This document shows, one piece after another, positions 43,873-53,654 of a stretch of DNA of 64,000 nt. The position numbers were made by a program, and so were the translations under genes. The stretch covers positions 1-64,000 of the forward strand of contig NZ_JAIVAC010000003.1 in NCBI RefSeq assembly GCF_020171655.1, read 5' to 3'. This stretch comes from Exiguobacterium aestuarii (GTDB lineage: Bacteria; Bacillota; Bacilli; Exiguobacteriales; Exiguobacteriaceae). The notes beneath the pieces are model-generated. The model had not been told where the DNA came from. It searched no databases and saw only the letters and a list, made by a program, of their open reading frames with translations. Numbering within the stretch: position 1 is the stretch's first letter; each line of letters starts with the position of its first letter.

Positions 43873-44829
43873 ATGATGGCAATGACAGAAGTAAAGGAAA
43901 AAAAGAATTGGTTCGGGTTTGGCAAAGAGTTATTCCGTCGTTTTAAAGAGCATGATGTACAAGATTACGGGGCCACGCTCGCATTCTTTTGGTTTTTATC
44001 GATTTTCCCCGGCATCATCTTCATTTTGGCACTCTTATCATTTTTTGATGTCTCACAAGATTCATTCCAAAATCAATTGAACGATTTGGCTCCAGGATCC
44101 GCTGCTTCCGGATTCTTGACGGGTATCTTTGACGCAATCGGGGAGCCTCGAGGCGGTCTCTTATCACTCGGTGCGATTTTAGCCATTTGGTCTGCCGCAA
44201 AAGGTGTCGATCGACTCATCACGACTTCACTGCATGCGTATGGCGAGGACAACGAACGGAATTTCTTCGTCAAAAAAGGATTAGCGCTTGGTCTGACGAT
44301 TTTACTCGGAATCGGGATGTTGCTCCTCATTCTTTCGAACGTGTTCGGATCGCAAATCATCTCGTTCGTCACCGAATATTTACCCGTCAACATTACCGGG
44401 GCAGAAGAGATGATGATTAATGTGTTCCGCTACGTCTTAACGACGGTCGTCTTGATTTTGACGCTTTCGATTTTTTATAAAGTTTCACCGCAGCAACATG
44501 TATTCTGGAAAAGTACGATTCCAGGAGCCATATTCGGTGTCATCGGTTGGCAGCTTGTATCTTTCGGGTTCAGTTTGTACGTCTCAAACTTCGGAAGTTA
44601 CGACTCCACCTATGGCTCGCTCGGTGGAATCATCGTCACGTTGCTTTGGTTACAATTGACGGGAATGATTATCCTCATCGGGTCTGAAATTAACGCGACG
44701 TGGATGCGTTTCTTTAAAACGCCAAGTGAACAAGAATATGAACGTGACTTCAAGAAGAACAAAAAGAAAGCGAAACAAAAACAAGAAGAGGATGACTACG
44801 AAGACATCCCGACGAATACGTATGGCTAA
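43873..44829 (+). CDS. YihY/BrkB family inner membrane protein
   Basis: 318 residues, six helices. YihY (formerly mis-named ribonuclease BN) landmarks: GATLAFFWFLSIFPGIIFILALL, ILAIWSAAKGVDRL, SPQQHVFWKSTIPGAIFGVIGWQL and YGSLGGIIVTLLWLQLTGMIILIGSEINA. Function unresolved in the family. The 45-residue C-terminal tail is Lys/Glu-rich. ATG with AGGAGG upstream. Single gene. Confidence 0.86.
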   Translation: MMAMTEVKEKKNWFGFGKELFRRFKEHDVQDYGATLAFFWFLSIFPGIIFILALLSFFDVSQDSFQNQLNDLAPGSAASGFLTGIFDAIGEPRGGLLSLGAILAIWSAAKGVDRLITTSLHAYGEDNERNFFVKKGLALGLTILLGIGMLLLILSNVFGSQIISFVTEYLPVNITGAEEMMINVFRYVLTTVVLILTLSIFYKVSPQQHVFWKSTIPGAIFGVIGWQLVSFGFSLYVSNFGSYDSTYGSLGGIIVTLLWLQLTGMIILIGSEINATWMRFFKTPSEQEYERDFKKNKKKAKQKQEEDDYEDIPTNTYG

Positions 44830-44833
44830 TACA

Positions 44834-44867
44834 AAAAGGAGCACGTTCGAGTTGAACGCGCTCCTTC
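44834..44867. terminator. Bidirectional terminator
   Basis: AAGGAGC-CGTTC pairs with GAACG-GCTCCTT around GAGTT, with A run before and T-rich sequence after. Between the yihY-type gene and the carbonic anhydrase gene. Confidence 0.8.
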
Positions 44868-44868
44868 C

Positions 44869-45420
44869 TTATGCCTCTACTGGGTCAAGACGTCCTGTCG
44901 CCGGGTCAATCACGAACCCGTGGACATTCGTGCCTGGTGGTAATAATGGATGATTGTTGATTAAGTTGATTGAATGAACGACATTCTCTTCGACCGAATC
45001 AAATCCATGTAGCCATTGCTCCAAATCCATCCCTGACGATTTCAACGTCTTCAACGTCTGAGGATCGATTCCTCGACGTTCCATCTCTTCAATCACGACA
45101 GACGGCTCGATTGCTGCCATTCCACAATCGTAATGACCGACCACGACAACTTCCTCCGCGCCTAGCGCATAAAGCGCGACTAAAATCGAACGCATGGCTG
45201 AACCAAATGGATGCGACAAGACAGCCCCCGCATTTTTGATGATTTTAGCGTCTCCGTTCTTAAGTCCTAGCGCTTGAGGTAACAATTCCGTCAGACGTGT
45301 ATCCATACACGTCAAAATCACAATTTTCTTATCCGGAAATTTATCAGATACGAACGGCTCGTACTGTTTTTCCTCTACGAAACGTTTGTTAAATTCAAGC
45401 ATTTCTTTTACGACTGACAC
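44869..45420 (-). CDS. Beta-type carbonic anhydrase
   Basis: 183 residues. Zinc ligands C38, H96 and C99, with catalytic D40/R42 pair (TCMDTR ... GHYDCG). Interconverts CO2 and bicarbonate. Close to the B. subtilis YtiB type. GTG start with GGGAGGCG upstream. It begins 19 bases after menA ends and appears to be its operon partner. MenD releases CO2, but a functional link is only a guess. Confidence 0.87.
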   Translation of the reverse strand: MSVVKEMLEFNKRFVEEKQYEPFVSDKFPDKKIVILTCMDTRLTELLPQALGLKNGDAKIIKNAGAVLSHPFGSAMRSILVALYALGAEEVVVVGHYDCGMAAIEPSVVIEEMERRGIDPQTLKTLKSSGMDLEQWLHGFDSVEENVVHSINLINNHPLLPPGTNVHGFVIDPATGRLDPVEA

Positions 45421-45439
45421 GTTAACGCCTCCCCTTTTC

Positions 45440-46339
45440 TCACATCACAAATCTTGAAACAATGAGTCCGACGACCATCCATGCCCCGAACAACGTATTC
45501 ACCTTCGCCGTCATCGCCATCGCAGGCATCAATTCGGCCGGTTCAGCCTTTTGCCAAAAGCGTTGAATCGCTCGAACCATGACCGGCACGGTGAATAGTG
45601 ATAGCAAGACCCATGGTGTGACTCCATAATACACGACGGCAACGATGATGCCGACTAATGCGGCGATAAAGAATGCCGCGAGCACATATACGGCACGTCG
45701 ATGACCGACTAGACACGCGATTGTTTTTCGCCCGTTCTCTTTATCGTTATCTAAGTCTCGAATATTGTTCGCAAGTAAGATTGCCCCAATCAACAAGGCC
45801 ATCGGGAACGACACGAGCAACAATTCCGTCGTCACCGTATTGATTTGAATATAGCCAGCGATTCCAATGATGACATATCCCATGAAGAGACCGGCAACAA
45901 TCTCACCGAACGGCGTATACGCAATCGGTAACGGGCCTCCCGTGTACAAGTATCCAACGAGCATGGATAACGCACCGACCCAAAGCAGGTGCCAACTCGT
46001 TGACGCTGCGATATAAAGTCCGAGTATCGCCGAGACAGCATACATGCCAAGGGCGATTGATAGGATTTGATTTGGCGTAAACCCGTCGCGCACGATGGAC
46101 CCACCAATCCCGATCGATCCTTCATGGTCTAACCCTCGCTTATAGTCATAATACTCGTTAAATAAGTTCGTTGCGATTTGAATGAGGACTGACGCGACTA
46201 ACATCGCAAGAAAGAGTCCCCACTTCAGTTCGGTTTGATCGAGGACGATGAACGTCCCGAGCAAGACCGGAATAAAGCTTGCTGTCAGGGTATGTGGGCG
46301 AATCATTCGCCAATATGCCCCTTTTGATTTCTGTTTCAT
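45440..46339 (-). CDS. menA: 1,4-dihydroxy-2-naphthoate prenyltransferase MenA
   Basis: 299 residues, eight to nine helices. UbiA superfamily: first Asp-rich motif NLFNEYYDYKRGLD (about 61-74) and second NNIRDLDNDKENGRKT (about 189-204) bind prenyl diphosphate through Mg. Attaches the isoprenoid chain to DHNA, the first membrane step of menaquinone synthesis. Divergent from the other men genes, with a good promoter at 46359-46388. Confidence 0.92.
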   Translation of the reverse strand: MKQKSKGAYWRMIRPHTLTASFIPVLLGTFIVLDQTELKWGLFLAMLVASVLIQIATNLFNEYYDYKRGLDHEGSIGIGGSIVRDGFTPNQILSIALGMYAVSAILGLYIAASTSWHLLWVGALSMLVGYLYTGGPLPIAYTPFGEIVAGLFMGYVIIGIAGYIQINTVTTELLLVSFPMALLIGAILLANNIRDLDNDKENGRKTIACLVGHRRAVYVLAAFFIAALVGIIVAVVYYGVTPWVLLSLFTVPVMVRAIQRFWQKAEPAELMPAMAMTAKVNTLFGAWMVVGLIVSRFVM

Positions 46340-46358
46340 TTCGTTCCCTCCCTTCGTT

Positions 46359-46388
46359 AGTTTACGTCTCGATGAAAAAATCTGTCAA
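46359..46388 (-). promoter_or_regulatory. menA promoter
   Basis: Minus-strand TTGACA (46383-46388), 18-base spacer, TAAACT (46359-46364), 20 bases before the menA start. Confidence 0.55.
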
Positions 46389-46507
46389 CGCTAGCCATCT
46401 CTCTCACGTTCCTTACAATTTCTCAAGCATTTCATAGGCAAGTGGATTGCGAACTCATGATACACTAAAGAGTGAGAATTCTATCGGATTGAGGAGGCTT
46501 TTCTTTC

Positions 46508-47875
46508 ATGCCAGATACTCAAACACATATAAAACAACGAATCGAGCAAGCCCACAAACGGGCACGAGCTTGGCAACGACCTGTGCTCGCATCCTACACA
46601 TGGGAAATTTCGGCGTTCGATGCGTTTCAAATCATCCAGAACACGGATACGTCCCACTATTACTTCATGACACCGGACCGCACACTTGAAATGCTCGGTT
46701 GCGGAGACGCGCTCGTCTTGAGTGCCTCTGGACCCGAACGATTTCAGCGACTCCAGTACGATTGGAGTCTTCATCGGCGAGATGTCGATGCGACCGTTCA
46801 TGCGTTTGCTGGCTTTTCGTTCGATACGTTCATGCGTCCACAAAAGAGTATGTGGGATGCCTTCGGGGAGGCATCGCTCGTCGTTCCAAAATTTTTATAC
46901 CGCCGTTATAAAGACCGACACACATTGACAGTCGCGACCCTTGTCTCTTCGAAACAATCGGTCGAACAGTATTTAATTCAATTAGCCGATCAATTGGCGC
47001 AATTCAGCTCACTACGCCCGGCCGAAGAATCAACACCGTCCTATTCGAAAGTAAAAGACGGTGTGGAACATTACAAATCAAGTTTTCAGCAAGCCAAGCA
47101 GTTGATCGAGGAAGAGCGAGTCGAAAAAATCGTCATCGCGCGAGAAGAAATTTATCAACGTTCCGATGACGCTTTCCCTTTCGCTAAGAGTTTGAAGCAT
47201 TTGGCGGACCATCAAGAGTCGAGTTACATCTACTTATACCAACCTAAACGTGACATCGGCTTCTTCGGAGCGACACCTGAACGCTTGATTCAAAAAGAAG
47301 GGATGCGACTGAATACAGCTGCTATCGCCGGAACAATCAAGCGCCCTCAGACTGAAATTGAAAGCGACCTCGCGAAGGAACAATTGTTACACGATGCGAA
47401 AAATCGTGAAGAACATCAAATCGTCGTGAAAGATATTAAGCAAGCTTTGGCACCTTACACCGCACCGATTCACACGAGTGAGATACCGCAAATTCTTGCG
47501 AATCGATCGGTGTTCCACCTGCACACTCCGATCCAAGCGACACTCGAAACAAACGCTTCCTTGTTGTCGTTAGCGGAAGCACTCCATCCAACCCCAGCCC
47601 TCGGAGGCTCACCGAAGCGGACATCGGTCCGATTGCTTCGTGAAATCGAGCGGTTCGACCGCGGATGGTACGGTTCACCATTTGGCTGGGTCGACAACGA
47701 AGGGGATGGTGAGTTTGTCGTTGCCATCCGCTCAGCACTCGTCCAGCAACAGTTCGTCGCACTTTACGCAGGAGGCGGGATTGTCAAAGACTCGGTTCTC
47801 GAGCAAGAGCTTGAAGAAACCGAAATGAAAATGAGTCCAATCAAACAAGCTTTACAGTTTGATTCGCACGATTAA
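46508..47875 (+). CDS. menF: Isochorismate synthase MenF
   Basis: 455 residues. Chorismate-utilising enzyme fold in the C-terminal two thirds: VEKIVIAREEI, GATPERLIQKEG, AAIAGTIKRP, LHPTPALGGSP and the ending E-EL-ETEMKMSP. Converts chorismate to isochorismate, the first menaquinone-specific step. GAGGAGG precedes the ATG. First gene of menFDHBEC; its stop is 13 bases before the menD start. Confidence 0.92.
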   Translation: MPDTQTHIKQRIEQAHKRARAWQRPVLASYTWEISAFDAFQIIQNTDTSHYYFMTPDRTLEMLGCGDALVLSASGPERFQRLQYDWSLHRRDVDATVHAFAGFSFDTFMRPQKSMWDAFGEASLVVPKFLYRRYKDRHTLTVATLVSSKQSVEQYLIQLADQLAQFSSLRPAEESTPSYSKVKDGVEHYKSSFQQAKQLIEEERVEKIVIAREEIYQRSDDAFPFAKSLKHLADHQESSYIYLYQPKRDIGFFGATPERLIQKEGMRLNTAAIAGTIKRPQTEIESDLAKEQLLHDAKNREEHQIVVKDIKQALAPYTAPIHTSEIPQILANRSVFHLHTPIQATLETNASLLSLAEALHPTPALGGSPKRTSVRLLREIERFDRGWYGSPFGWVDNEGDGEFVVAIRSALVQQQFVALYAGGGIVKDSVLEQELEETEMKMSPIKQALQFDSHD

Positions 47876-47888
47876 GGAGGCACCCTAC

Positions 47889-49538
47889 ATGAATAAGATG
47901 TTGACCGACTGGGTAGCATCCATGGTGAATCGACTTGTTGAATCCGGCGTGACCGACGTGGTCATTAGTCCAGGTTCTCGTTCGACCCCACTCGCGATGG
48001 CGGCTTATTTGCATCCGCAAATCCGCCATCACATCATCGTCGACGAGCGCTCCGCCGCATTTTATGCCCTCGGACTGACTCGCTCGACGGACACCATTCG
48101 TCCTGTCGCACTCATCTGTACGAGCGGGACGGCTGCGACAAATTACTACTCGGCAGTGACAGAGGCGTTTATTTCGCAATTGCCGCTCATCGTCTTGACT
48201 ACCGATCGACCACATGAACTACGGAACGTCGGGGCACCACAAGCAATCAATCAAGTTCGATTATACGGTGAACAAGTAAAGACGAGTCTCGACTTACCCG
48301 TACCTGAAGAAGCAACGCTGTCGTTCATGCAGCAGACAGTCACCCGGTTCACGAACCTCGCCATGCAGTCACCCATGGGACCCGTTCACTTGAATGTCCC
48401 ATTCCGGGAACCGTTGCTACCAGACCTTGAAGAGTTGAAGCTGATGCTGAGAGGTGAACCTGCTATACCGGAAAGACAGAGCGTTCGCCCGACAAATACC
48501 GACCGGGAAATCTTTTTGGAACGTACGAGTCAAAAGCAACTCGCATTCGTTGTCGGCCCTTACACACCAATGTTATGGCAAAAAGCCATTTACAAATCGG
48601 CGATCGAGCATCACATCCCGATTTTTGCCGATCCACTAAGCGGCATGCGTCGTTTCGACGGTGTCTTGACGAACTACGACACATGGCTCGCAAGTGAACA
48701 TAAAGCCGACTGGTTACCGGATGTGTTCATTCGATTCGGTGCCGCGCCCGTTTCAAAACGGCTCAATCAGTGGATGACTGCGACGGAACTAGTTGTGATT
48801 GAAGAGCCGGGCTCTTATCGTGACCCAAGTAGCCGTGCGACCATCTGTTACGGAGACTCACTCGACTTTTTACCACTCATTGAATCAACGAATGATCCAC
48901 GTTACGTTGAACGCCTACGTTTCTTCGAGGATGTCACGGAAACGGCGAAGCCTTCACTCCAGGGAGAAGCCGAATTGACGAAACGATTACTCGATACGTC
49001 AATCGAACGTCTTTTCGTCAGTAACAGTATGCCGATCCGTGATGTCGATACGACATTATCAGCCGGAAAGAGCGTGCAAGTTTTCGCCAACAGGGGCGCC
49101 AACGGAATTGACGGAGTTCTTTCGAGCGCACTCGGGAGCTGTTTTGACACGTCGCATGCTGCTTTGTTAATCGGTGATTTGGCATTCTATCATGACAGTA
49201 ACGCTTTACAACTGTTGAAGCGACATCCCGGGAAGTTTTCAGTGGTGATTTCGAATAATAATGGTGGAGGAATCTTCTCCTTTTTACCGCAAGCGTCTGT
49301 CGATGCCCAGCTTTTTGAAGATTTGTTTGGGACACCGCTTGATTTGAATATTCGTGGATTTGCCGAGACTTACGGATTATCCTATCGTCTGATTGAGCAG
49401 CCACAGGAGATTCAAGAAGCGATTGAAGACGGCATCCATTTGATTGAGTTCCCATCGGATCGTGAGCAGAATGTAACAACTCACCGAGGATGGACGCAGT
49501 CTGTCTGCGCTCGTCTCATCACGGAGAACGAGGCATGA
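47889..49538 (+). CDS. menD: SEPHCHC synthase MenD
   Basis: 549 residues. ThDP-dependent; joins isochorismate and 2-oxoglutarate-derived succinic semialdehyde. N-terminal SPGSRSTPLAMAAYLHP, catalytic Glu region VDERSAAFYALGL, TSGTAATNYY, and the C-terminal ThDP/Mg site GDLAFYHDSNAL...NNNGGGIFSFLP. The ATG at 47889 follows TTAAGGAGG; an open frame from 47859 has no RBS. Overlaps menH by ATGA. Confidence 0.93.
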   Translation: MNKMLTDWVASMVNRLVESGVTDVVISPGSRSTPLAMAAYLHPQIRHHIIVDERSAAFYALGLTRSTDTIRPVALICTSGTAATNYYSAVTEAFISQLPLIVLTTDRPHELRNVGAPQAINQVRLYGEQVKTSLDLPVPEEATLSFMQQTVTRFTNLAMQSPMGPVHLNVPFREPLLPDLEELKLMLRGEPAIPERQSVRPTNTDREIFLERTSQKQLAFVVGPYTPMLWQKAIYKSAIEHHIPIFADPLSGMRRFDGVLTNYDTWLASEHKADWLPDVFIRFGAAPVSKRLNQWMTATELVVIEEPGSYRDPSSRATICYGDSLDFLPLIESTNDPRYVERLRFFEDVTETAKPSLQGEAELTKRLLDTSIERLFVSNSMPIRDVDTTLSAGKSVQVFANRGANGIDGVLSSALGSCFDTSHAALLIGDLAFYHDSNALQLLKRHPGKFSVVISNNNGGGIFSFLPQASVDAQLFEDLFGTPLDLNIRGFAETYGLSYRLIEQPQEIQEAIEDGIHLIEFPSDREQNVTTHRGWTQSVCARLITENEA

Positions 49539-50314
49539 CCATCTGTTTGAGAGATGTGGACTATGAAGTACGCATTAGAGGGGAAGGAAAACCGGTATTA
49601 TTCTTACACGGGTTCACGGGAAATGCTCATTGGGTTGATTCGTTCCCCACCTTACCCGTTCGACTCGTGTCGCCTTCATTGTTGCAACACGGCACAACGG
49701 AACACCCTCCCGTCAATCGTTCGACGATGAGTCAACAAGTGAAGGACCTATCACGCCTACTCGATCTAGACGACCATCCTTGGACAGTCGTCGGTTATTC
49801 ACTAGGTGGTCGAATCGGGCTGACACTCGCCGCGTGCGATCAGCGCGTCGAACATGTCATCGGAATCAGCACAACACCCGGGCTCCGCTCTTCTAGAGAG
49901 CGGACAGCTCGTCGACGTCAAGACGAAGAGCTTGCCCGATTCATCGAAACCGAAGGACTCGCCGCTTTCGTCAAGCGATGGGAGAACCTTCCGCTTTGGC
50001 GACAAACTGAAGAGATGAAACAATCACTCAGGAAGGACCGACTCGCACAACATCCCATCGCTCTTGCGAACAGTTTGCGGGCCATCGGTACAGGTCACAT
50101 GCCGTCGCTGTGGGATGCACTCCAGCACCTCCCTCGCACCGACCTGATTGTCGGGGCAGAAGATTCTAAGTTCAAAGCGATTGCACGAGACATGCAGAAA
50201 GAACGGTCTGATATTAAAATCTACGAAATTTCAGATGCGGGGCATGCTCCTCATATCGAGAATGCACCAGAGTTTGGTACAATAATAAAGAAATTGATTT
50301 TAGGGGGTATTTAA
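49535..50314 (+). CDS. menH: SHCHC synthase MenH
   Basis: 259 residues. Alpha/beta hydrolase that removes pyruvate from [16 protein letters not shown] oxyanion region, nucleophile Ser in [12 protein letters not shown] (about 86), and catalytic His in [14 protein letters not shown] near the end. Start ATG overlaps the menD stop. It precedes menB by one base only, with the menB RBS inside its last codons. Confidence 0.9.
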   Translation: MTICLRDVDYEVRIRGEGKPVLFLHGFTGNAHWVDSFPTLPVRLVSPSLLQHGTTEHPPVNRSTMSQQVKDLSRLLDLDDHPWTVVGYSLGGRIGLTLAACDQRVEHVIGISTTPGLRSSRERTARRRQDEELARFIETEGLAAFVKRWENLPLWRQTEEMKQSLRKDRLAQHPIALANSLRAIGTGHMPSLWDALQHLPRTDLIVGAEDSKFKAIARDMQKERSDIKIYEISDAGHAPHIENAPEFGTIIKKLILGGI

Positions 50315-50315
50315 A

Positions 50316-51140
50316 ATGGAATCAGTAGCGAACTGGACATCGGTCCGTACGTATGAAGACATTAAATATGAAACATGGAATGGGATTGCTAAAATCACCA
50401 TCAACCGTCCAGAGGTACGCAACGCGTTCCGTCCATTGACGGTCAATGAATTGATTGATGCATTCGCACGCGCACGCGACGATAAAGAAGTCGGCGTCAT
50501 CATCTTGACGGGTGAAGGCGAAAAGGCATTCTGTTCAGGTGGAGACCAAAAAGTTCGTGGGCATGGCGGATACGTCGGGGAAGATGAAATCCCACGCTTG
50601 AACGTCCTCGACCTTCAACGCCTCATTCGAGTCATTCCAAAACCGGTCATTGCCATGGTCGCAGGTTTTGCAATCGGCGGAGGACATGTCCTTCATGTCG
50701 TATGTGACTTAACAATCGCAGCGGACAACGCTCGCTTCGGACAAACGGGTCCTAAAGTCGGTTCGTTCGATGCAGGATACGGCTCTGGTTACTTAGCACG
50801 CATCATCGGTCATAAGAAAGCTCGTGAAATCTGGTACCTTTGCCGCCAGTATGATGCACAAGAAGCACTCGAAATGGGACTCGTCAACACAGTCGTCCCT
50901 CTCGATCAACTCGAAGCAGAAACAGTCAAGTGGTGCCAAGAAATCTTACAACACTCACCAACTGCACTTCGCTTCTTGAAAGCAGCAATGAACGCGGACA
51001 CAGACGGTCTTGCCGGACTTCAGCAACTCGCTGGAGATGCAACGCTTCTCTACTACACAACCGATGAAGCGAAAGAAGGACGAGATGCGTTCAAAGAAAA
51101 ACGTGACCCTGACTTCGGTCAATTCCCACGTTTCCCTTAA
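50316..51140 (+). CDS. menB: 1,4-dihydroxy-2-naphthoyl-CoA synthase MenB
   Basis: 274 residues. Crotonase fold; closes the second naphthoquinone ring. [33 protein letters not shown] and [34 protein letters not shown] are highly conserved MenB segments. AGGGGG precedes the ATG. A terminator hairpin lies between it and menE. Confidence 0.95.
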   Translation: MESVANWTSVRTYEDIKYETWNGIAKITINRPEVRNAFRPLTVNELIDAFARARDDKEVGVIILTGEGEKAFCSGGDQKVRGHGGYVGEDEIPRLNVLDLQRLIRVIPKPVIAMVAGFAIGGGHVLHVVCDLTIAADNARFGQTGPKVGSFDAGYGSGYLARIIGHKKAREIWYLCRQYDAQEALEMGLVNTVVPLDQLEAETVKWCQEILQHSPTALRFLKAAMNADTDGLAGLQQLAGDATLLYYTTDEAKEGRDAFKEKRDPDFGQFPRFP

Positions 51141-51144
51141 TTTT

Positions 51145-51178
51145 GTTGAGAGAGTAGCGATTCCGCTACTCTTTTTTT
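51145..51178 (+). terminator. Intra-operon terminator between menB and menE
   Basis: AGAGTAGCG-ATTC-CGCTACTCT followed by TTTTTT. The T run runs straight into the menE RBS (GGAGG). It should reduce transcription of menE-menC relative to menB unless antiterminated. Confidence 0.82.
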
Positions 51179-51191
51179 GGAGGTTACAGAC

Positions 51192-52550
51192 ATGTATGAA
51201 TGGATTGATCAACATCCGGCATCACAGATTGCACTCGTGACACGTGACGAAAGACTGACGTGGGAAGCGTTACGTACCGAGAGCCTGCAACTTGCCCAAT
51301 ACATCCATGAACAGGCAGCAACTGCCGAAAAGATTGGCATATTCGCTAAAAACAGCAAAGACTATATCATCGCCATCCATGCGGTGCACCTGCTCGGCAA
51401 AGTACTCGTTCCAATCAACACACGATTGACCGAAGAGGAAGTGCGCACTCAGTTAAACACAGCAAGAGTCGATTTGCTTCTCGTCGATGACGAGGGCGAT
51501 TTGCCGGTCACACAACTTTTAGTGACACGTCGGGCGCTTTCATGTTTCACTGCGACACATGAGTGGAAAGAAAATGACACCATGTCTCTCATGTTTACGT
51601 CCGGTACGACGGGGCGGGCCAAGGCTGTACAACAGACGTATGGGAATCATCTCGCAAGCGCACGTGCTGCCGAAGCGCATCTAGACTATCACCCATCCGA
51701 CCGCATGCTTACGGTGACGCCACTCTTTCACATGAGCGGACTTTCTCAAGTGTATCGGAGTGCAATCATCGGTTCGACACTTTATGTCGAGCCACGCTTT
51801 GATGTCGACCGAACTCTTCATTTAATTGAAACTGAAGGCATTACCCAGTTGTCACTCGTCTCCATCATGCTACAGCGACTGCTTGATGCCGGGCTAGAAA
51901 AACACTGTCTTCGCACGTTGCTCGTCGGAGGTGGGCCGGTGCCTCGCCCGTTACTAGAAGAAGCAGAGCGACGACAGTTACCGGTCGCTCAAACATACGG
52001 TATGACCGAAACGTGTTCTCAAGTCGCCACGCTACTTCCAAGCGAAGCGCTCTCACATATCGGTTCGAGTGGTCGAGCCATCGCACCGACCGTGATCCGG
52101 ATCAGTCAGGACGGGGAGATTGAGGTAAAAGGACCGACCGTGACAAGTGGGTACTTCGAGCAACCTGAATCAGATGCTTGGACACAAGACGGTTACTGGA
52201 AAACAGGTGATCTCGGAACGATGAAAGACGGGTATTTATATGTACACGATCGCCGAAGCGACCTCATTATTTCTGGTGGCGAAAACGTGTATCCTGCTGA
52301 AATCGAGGCTGCGATGTTACGATGTGCCGGTGTCCGAGACGTTGGGGTTACGAAACAAGCACACCCGACCTGGGGAGAAGTCCCGCTCGCCTTCGTCGTC
52401 GGATCATATGACCCGACGGAGATGCAGGAAATCCTCGATTCCCAGTTAGCCAAGTATAAACATCCGCTTGCGATTCATTACGTAGAGGACCTACCCCGAA
52501 ACGCGAACGGAAAATTAATGCGTCATCGCTTAAAGGAGCTATTGCCATGA
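51192..52550 (+). CDS. menE: o-Succinylbenzoate-CoA ligase MenE
   Basis: 452 residues. Adenylate-forming ligase: P-loop-like MFTSGTTGRAKAV (about 136-148), A5 motif QTYGMTETCSQ, A7 KTGDLG, A8 hinge DRRSDLIISGGENVYPAEIE and catalytic Lys in NANGKLMRH at the end. The ATG at 51192 follows GGAGG by eight bases. Overlaps menC by ATGA. Confidence 0.92.
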   Translation: MYEWIDQHPASQIALVTRDERLTWEALRTESLQLAQYIHEQAATAEKIGIFAKNSKDYIIAIHAVHLLGKVLVPINTRLTEEEVRTQLNTARVDLLLVDDEGDLPVTQLLVTRRALSCFTATHEWKENDTMSLMFTSGTTGRAKAVQQTYGNHLASARAAEAHLDYHPSDRMLTVTPLFHMSGLSQVYRSAIIGSTLYVEPRFDVDRTLHLIETEGITQLSLVSIMLQRLLDAGLEKHCLRTLLVGGGPVPRPLLEEAERRQLPVAQTYGMTETCSQVATLLPSEALSHIGSSGRAIAPTVIRISQDGEIEVKGPTVTSGYFEQPESDAWTQDGYWKTGDLGTMKDGYLYVHDRRSDLIISGGENVYPAEIEAAMLRCAGVRDVGVTKQAHPTWGEVPLAFVVGSYDPTEMQEILDSQLAKYKHPLAIHYVEDLPRNANGKLMRHRLKELLP

Positions 52551-53617
52551 TCAAACGTGCTGACCTTTCGATTGTCCCTTTAACATTTAAACACCCCATC
52601 GTAACGGCGCACGCCGTTTTGTCGGTGAGACGAACACTCATCCTTCGACTTGAAACCGTAGATGGTGTCGTCGGATATGGCGAAGGTGTCGCCTTTGAGA
52701 CACCTTGGTACACGGAAGAAACGACCCAGTCCATGATTGATACATCAAAATTGATTCTTCATCTATTAAAGGGCATGACAGTCACGACGGACGTGTTTCC
52801 GACCCTCGTCTCATCGGTTATCGGTCAACGAATGGCGAAAGCGATGTGGGAAAGTGCATTATGGGAGATTGAAGCAGCACGCGCGAACATGTCACTTAAG
52901 TCGTATATGAAGGCCGGGGATACCGTCTCCTGCGGTAGAACGATTGGGATTGGGCTACTCCATCAGACGATGAACTCGATTGAAGCAGCGCTAGCTGATG
53001 GTTTCGAGCGAATCAAATTAAAAGCCTCCCCTAATGAATTACTCCCGGCACTACGCGAAATCCGAACCGTCTTCCCAGATGCCCCACTCATGATTGACTT
53101 AAACGGAAGCGCGTCCGATCAACCGATAGAATGGTTCGAACAAATCGACGCCCATCGGTTATTGATGATTGAACAACCGTATCCGAGCCGACAGTTCGTT
53201 AAATCGGCGACTCTTCAACAAAAACTCAAGACACCAATCTGCCTCGATGAGTCGATTACGTCTTACGACGATGTGGAGACGATGACGAAACTCGGCGCGG
53301 GTAAAATCGTCAATATTAAGCCTGCACGTGTCGGTGGTTTCAGTGAGGCGTTGCACATTCGGAAACACGGAACACCGTACTGGGTCGGTGGGATGTATGA
53401 ATCCGGAATTGGAAGGTATCACACGCTTTTATTCGCTTCGCTCAGCGGCGCGAGCTTTCCGGCGGATATGTCGGGGACGAGCGCTTACTTCGAACAAGAT
53501 TTGCTCGATACACCGCTTGAGGTGGAGAACGGGAAGTTGACGCTACCGGATTCGGTACAGCCAGACTGGGATGTAATTGAACAGCTACGCGAAGAAGTGA
53601 TTTTCTTGCAAACATAA
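52547..53617 (+). CDS. menC: o-Succinylbenzoate synthase MenC
   Basis: 356 residues. Enolase-superfamily dehydratase. Catalytic Lys pair in RIKLKAS (about 160-164), metal acids in MIDLNGSA, MIEQPY and CLDESI, and second Lys in KIVNIKPARVGG. Last gene of the operon, followed by a strong terminator. Start overlaps the menE stop. Confidence 0.92.
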   Translation: MIKRADLSIVPLTFKHPIVTAHAVLSVRRTLILRLETVDGVVGYGEGVAFETPWYTEETTQSMIDTSKLILHLLKGMTVTTDVFPTLVSSVIGQRMAKAMWESALWEIEAARANMSLKSYMKAGDTVSCGRTIGIGLLHQTMNSIEAALADGFERIKLKASPNELLPALREIRTVFPDAPLMIDLNGSASDQPIEWFEQIDAHRLLMIEQPYPSRQFVKSATLQQKLKTPICLDESITSYDDVETMTKLGAGKIVNIKPARVGGFSEALHIRKHGTPYWVGGMYESGIGRYHTLLFASLSGASFPADMSGTSAYFEQDLLDTPLEVENGKLTLPDSVQPDWDVIEQLREEVIFLQT

Positions 53618-53654
53618 AGAAGGTGCGGTTCATCTGAACCACACCTTCTTTACA
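53615..53654. terminator. Bidirectional terminator
   Basis: AAAGAAGGTG-GGTTCA pairs with TGAACC-CACCTTCTTT around TC. Ends the men operon and the map gene. Confidence 0.9.
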
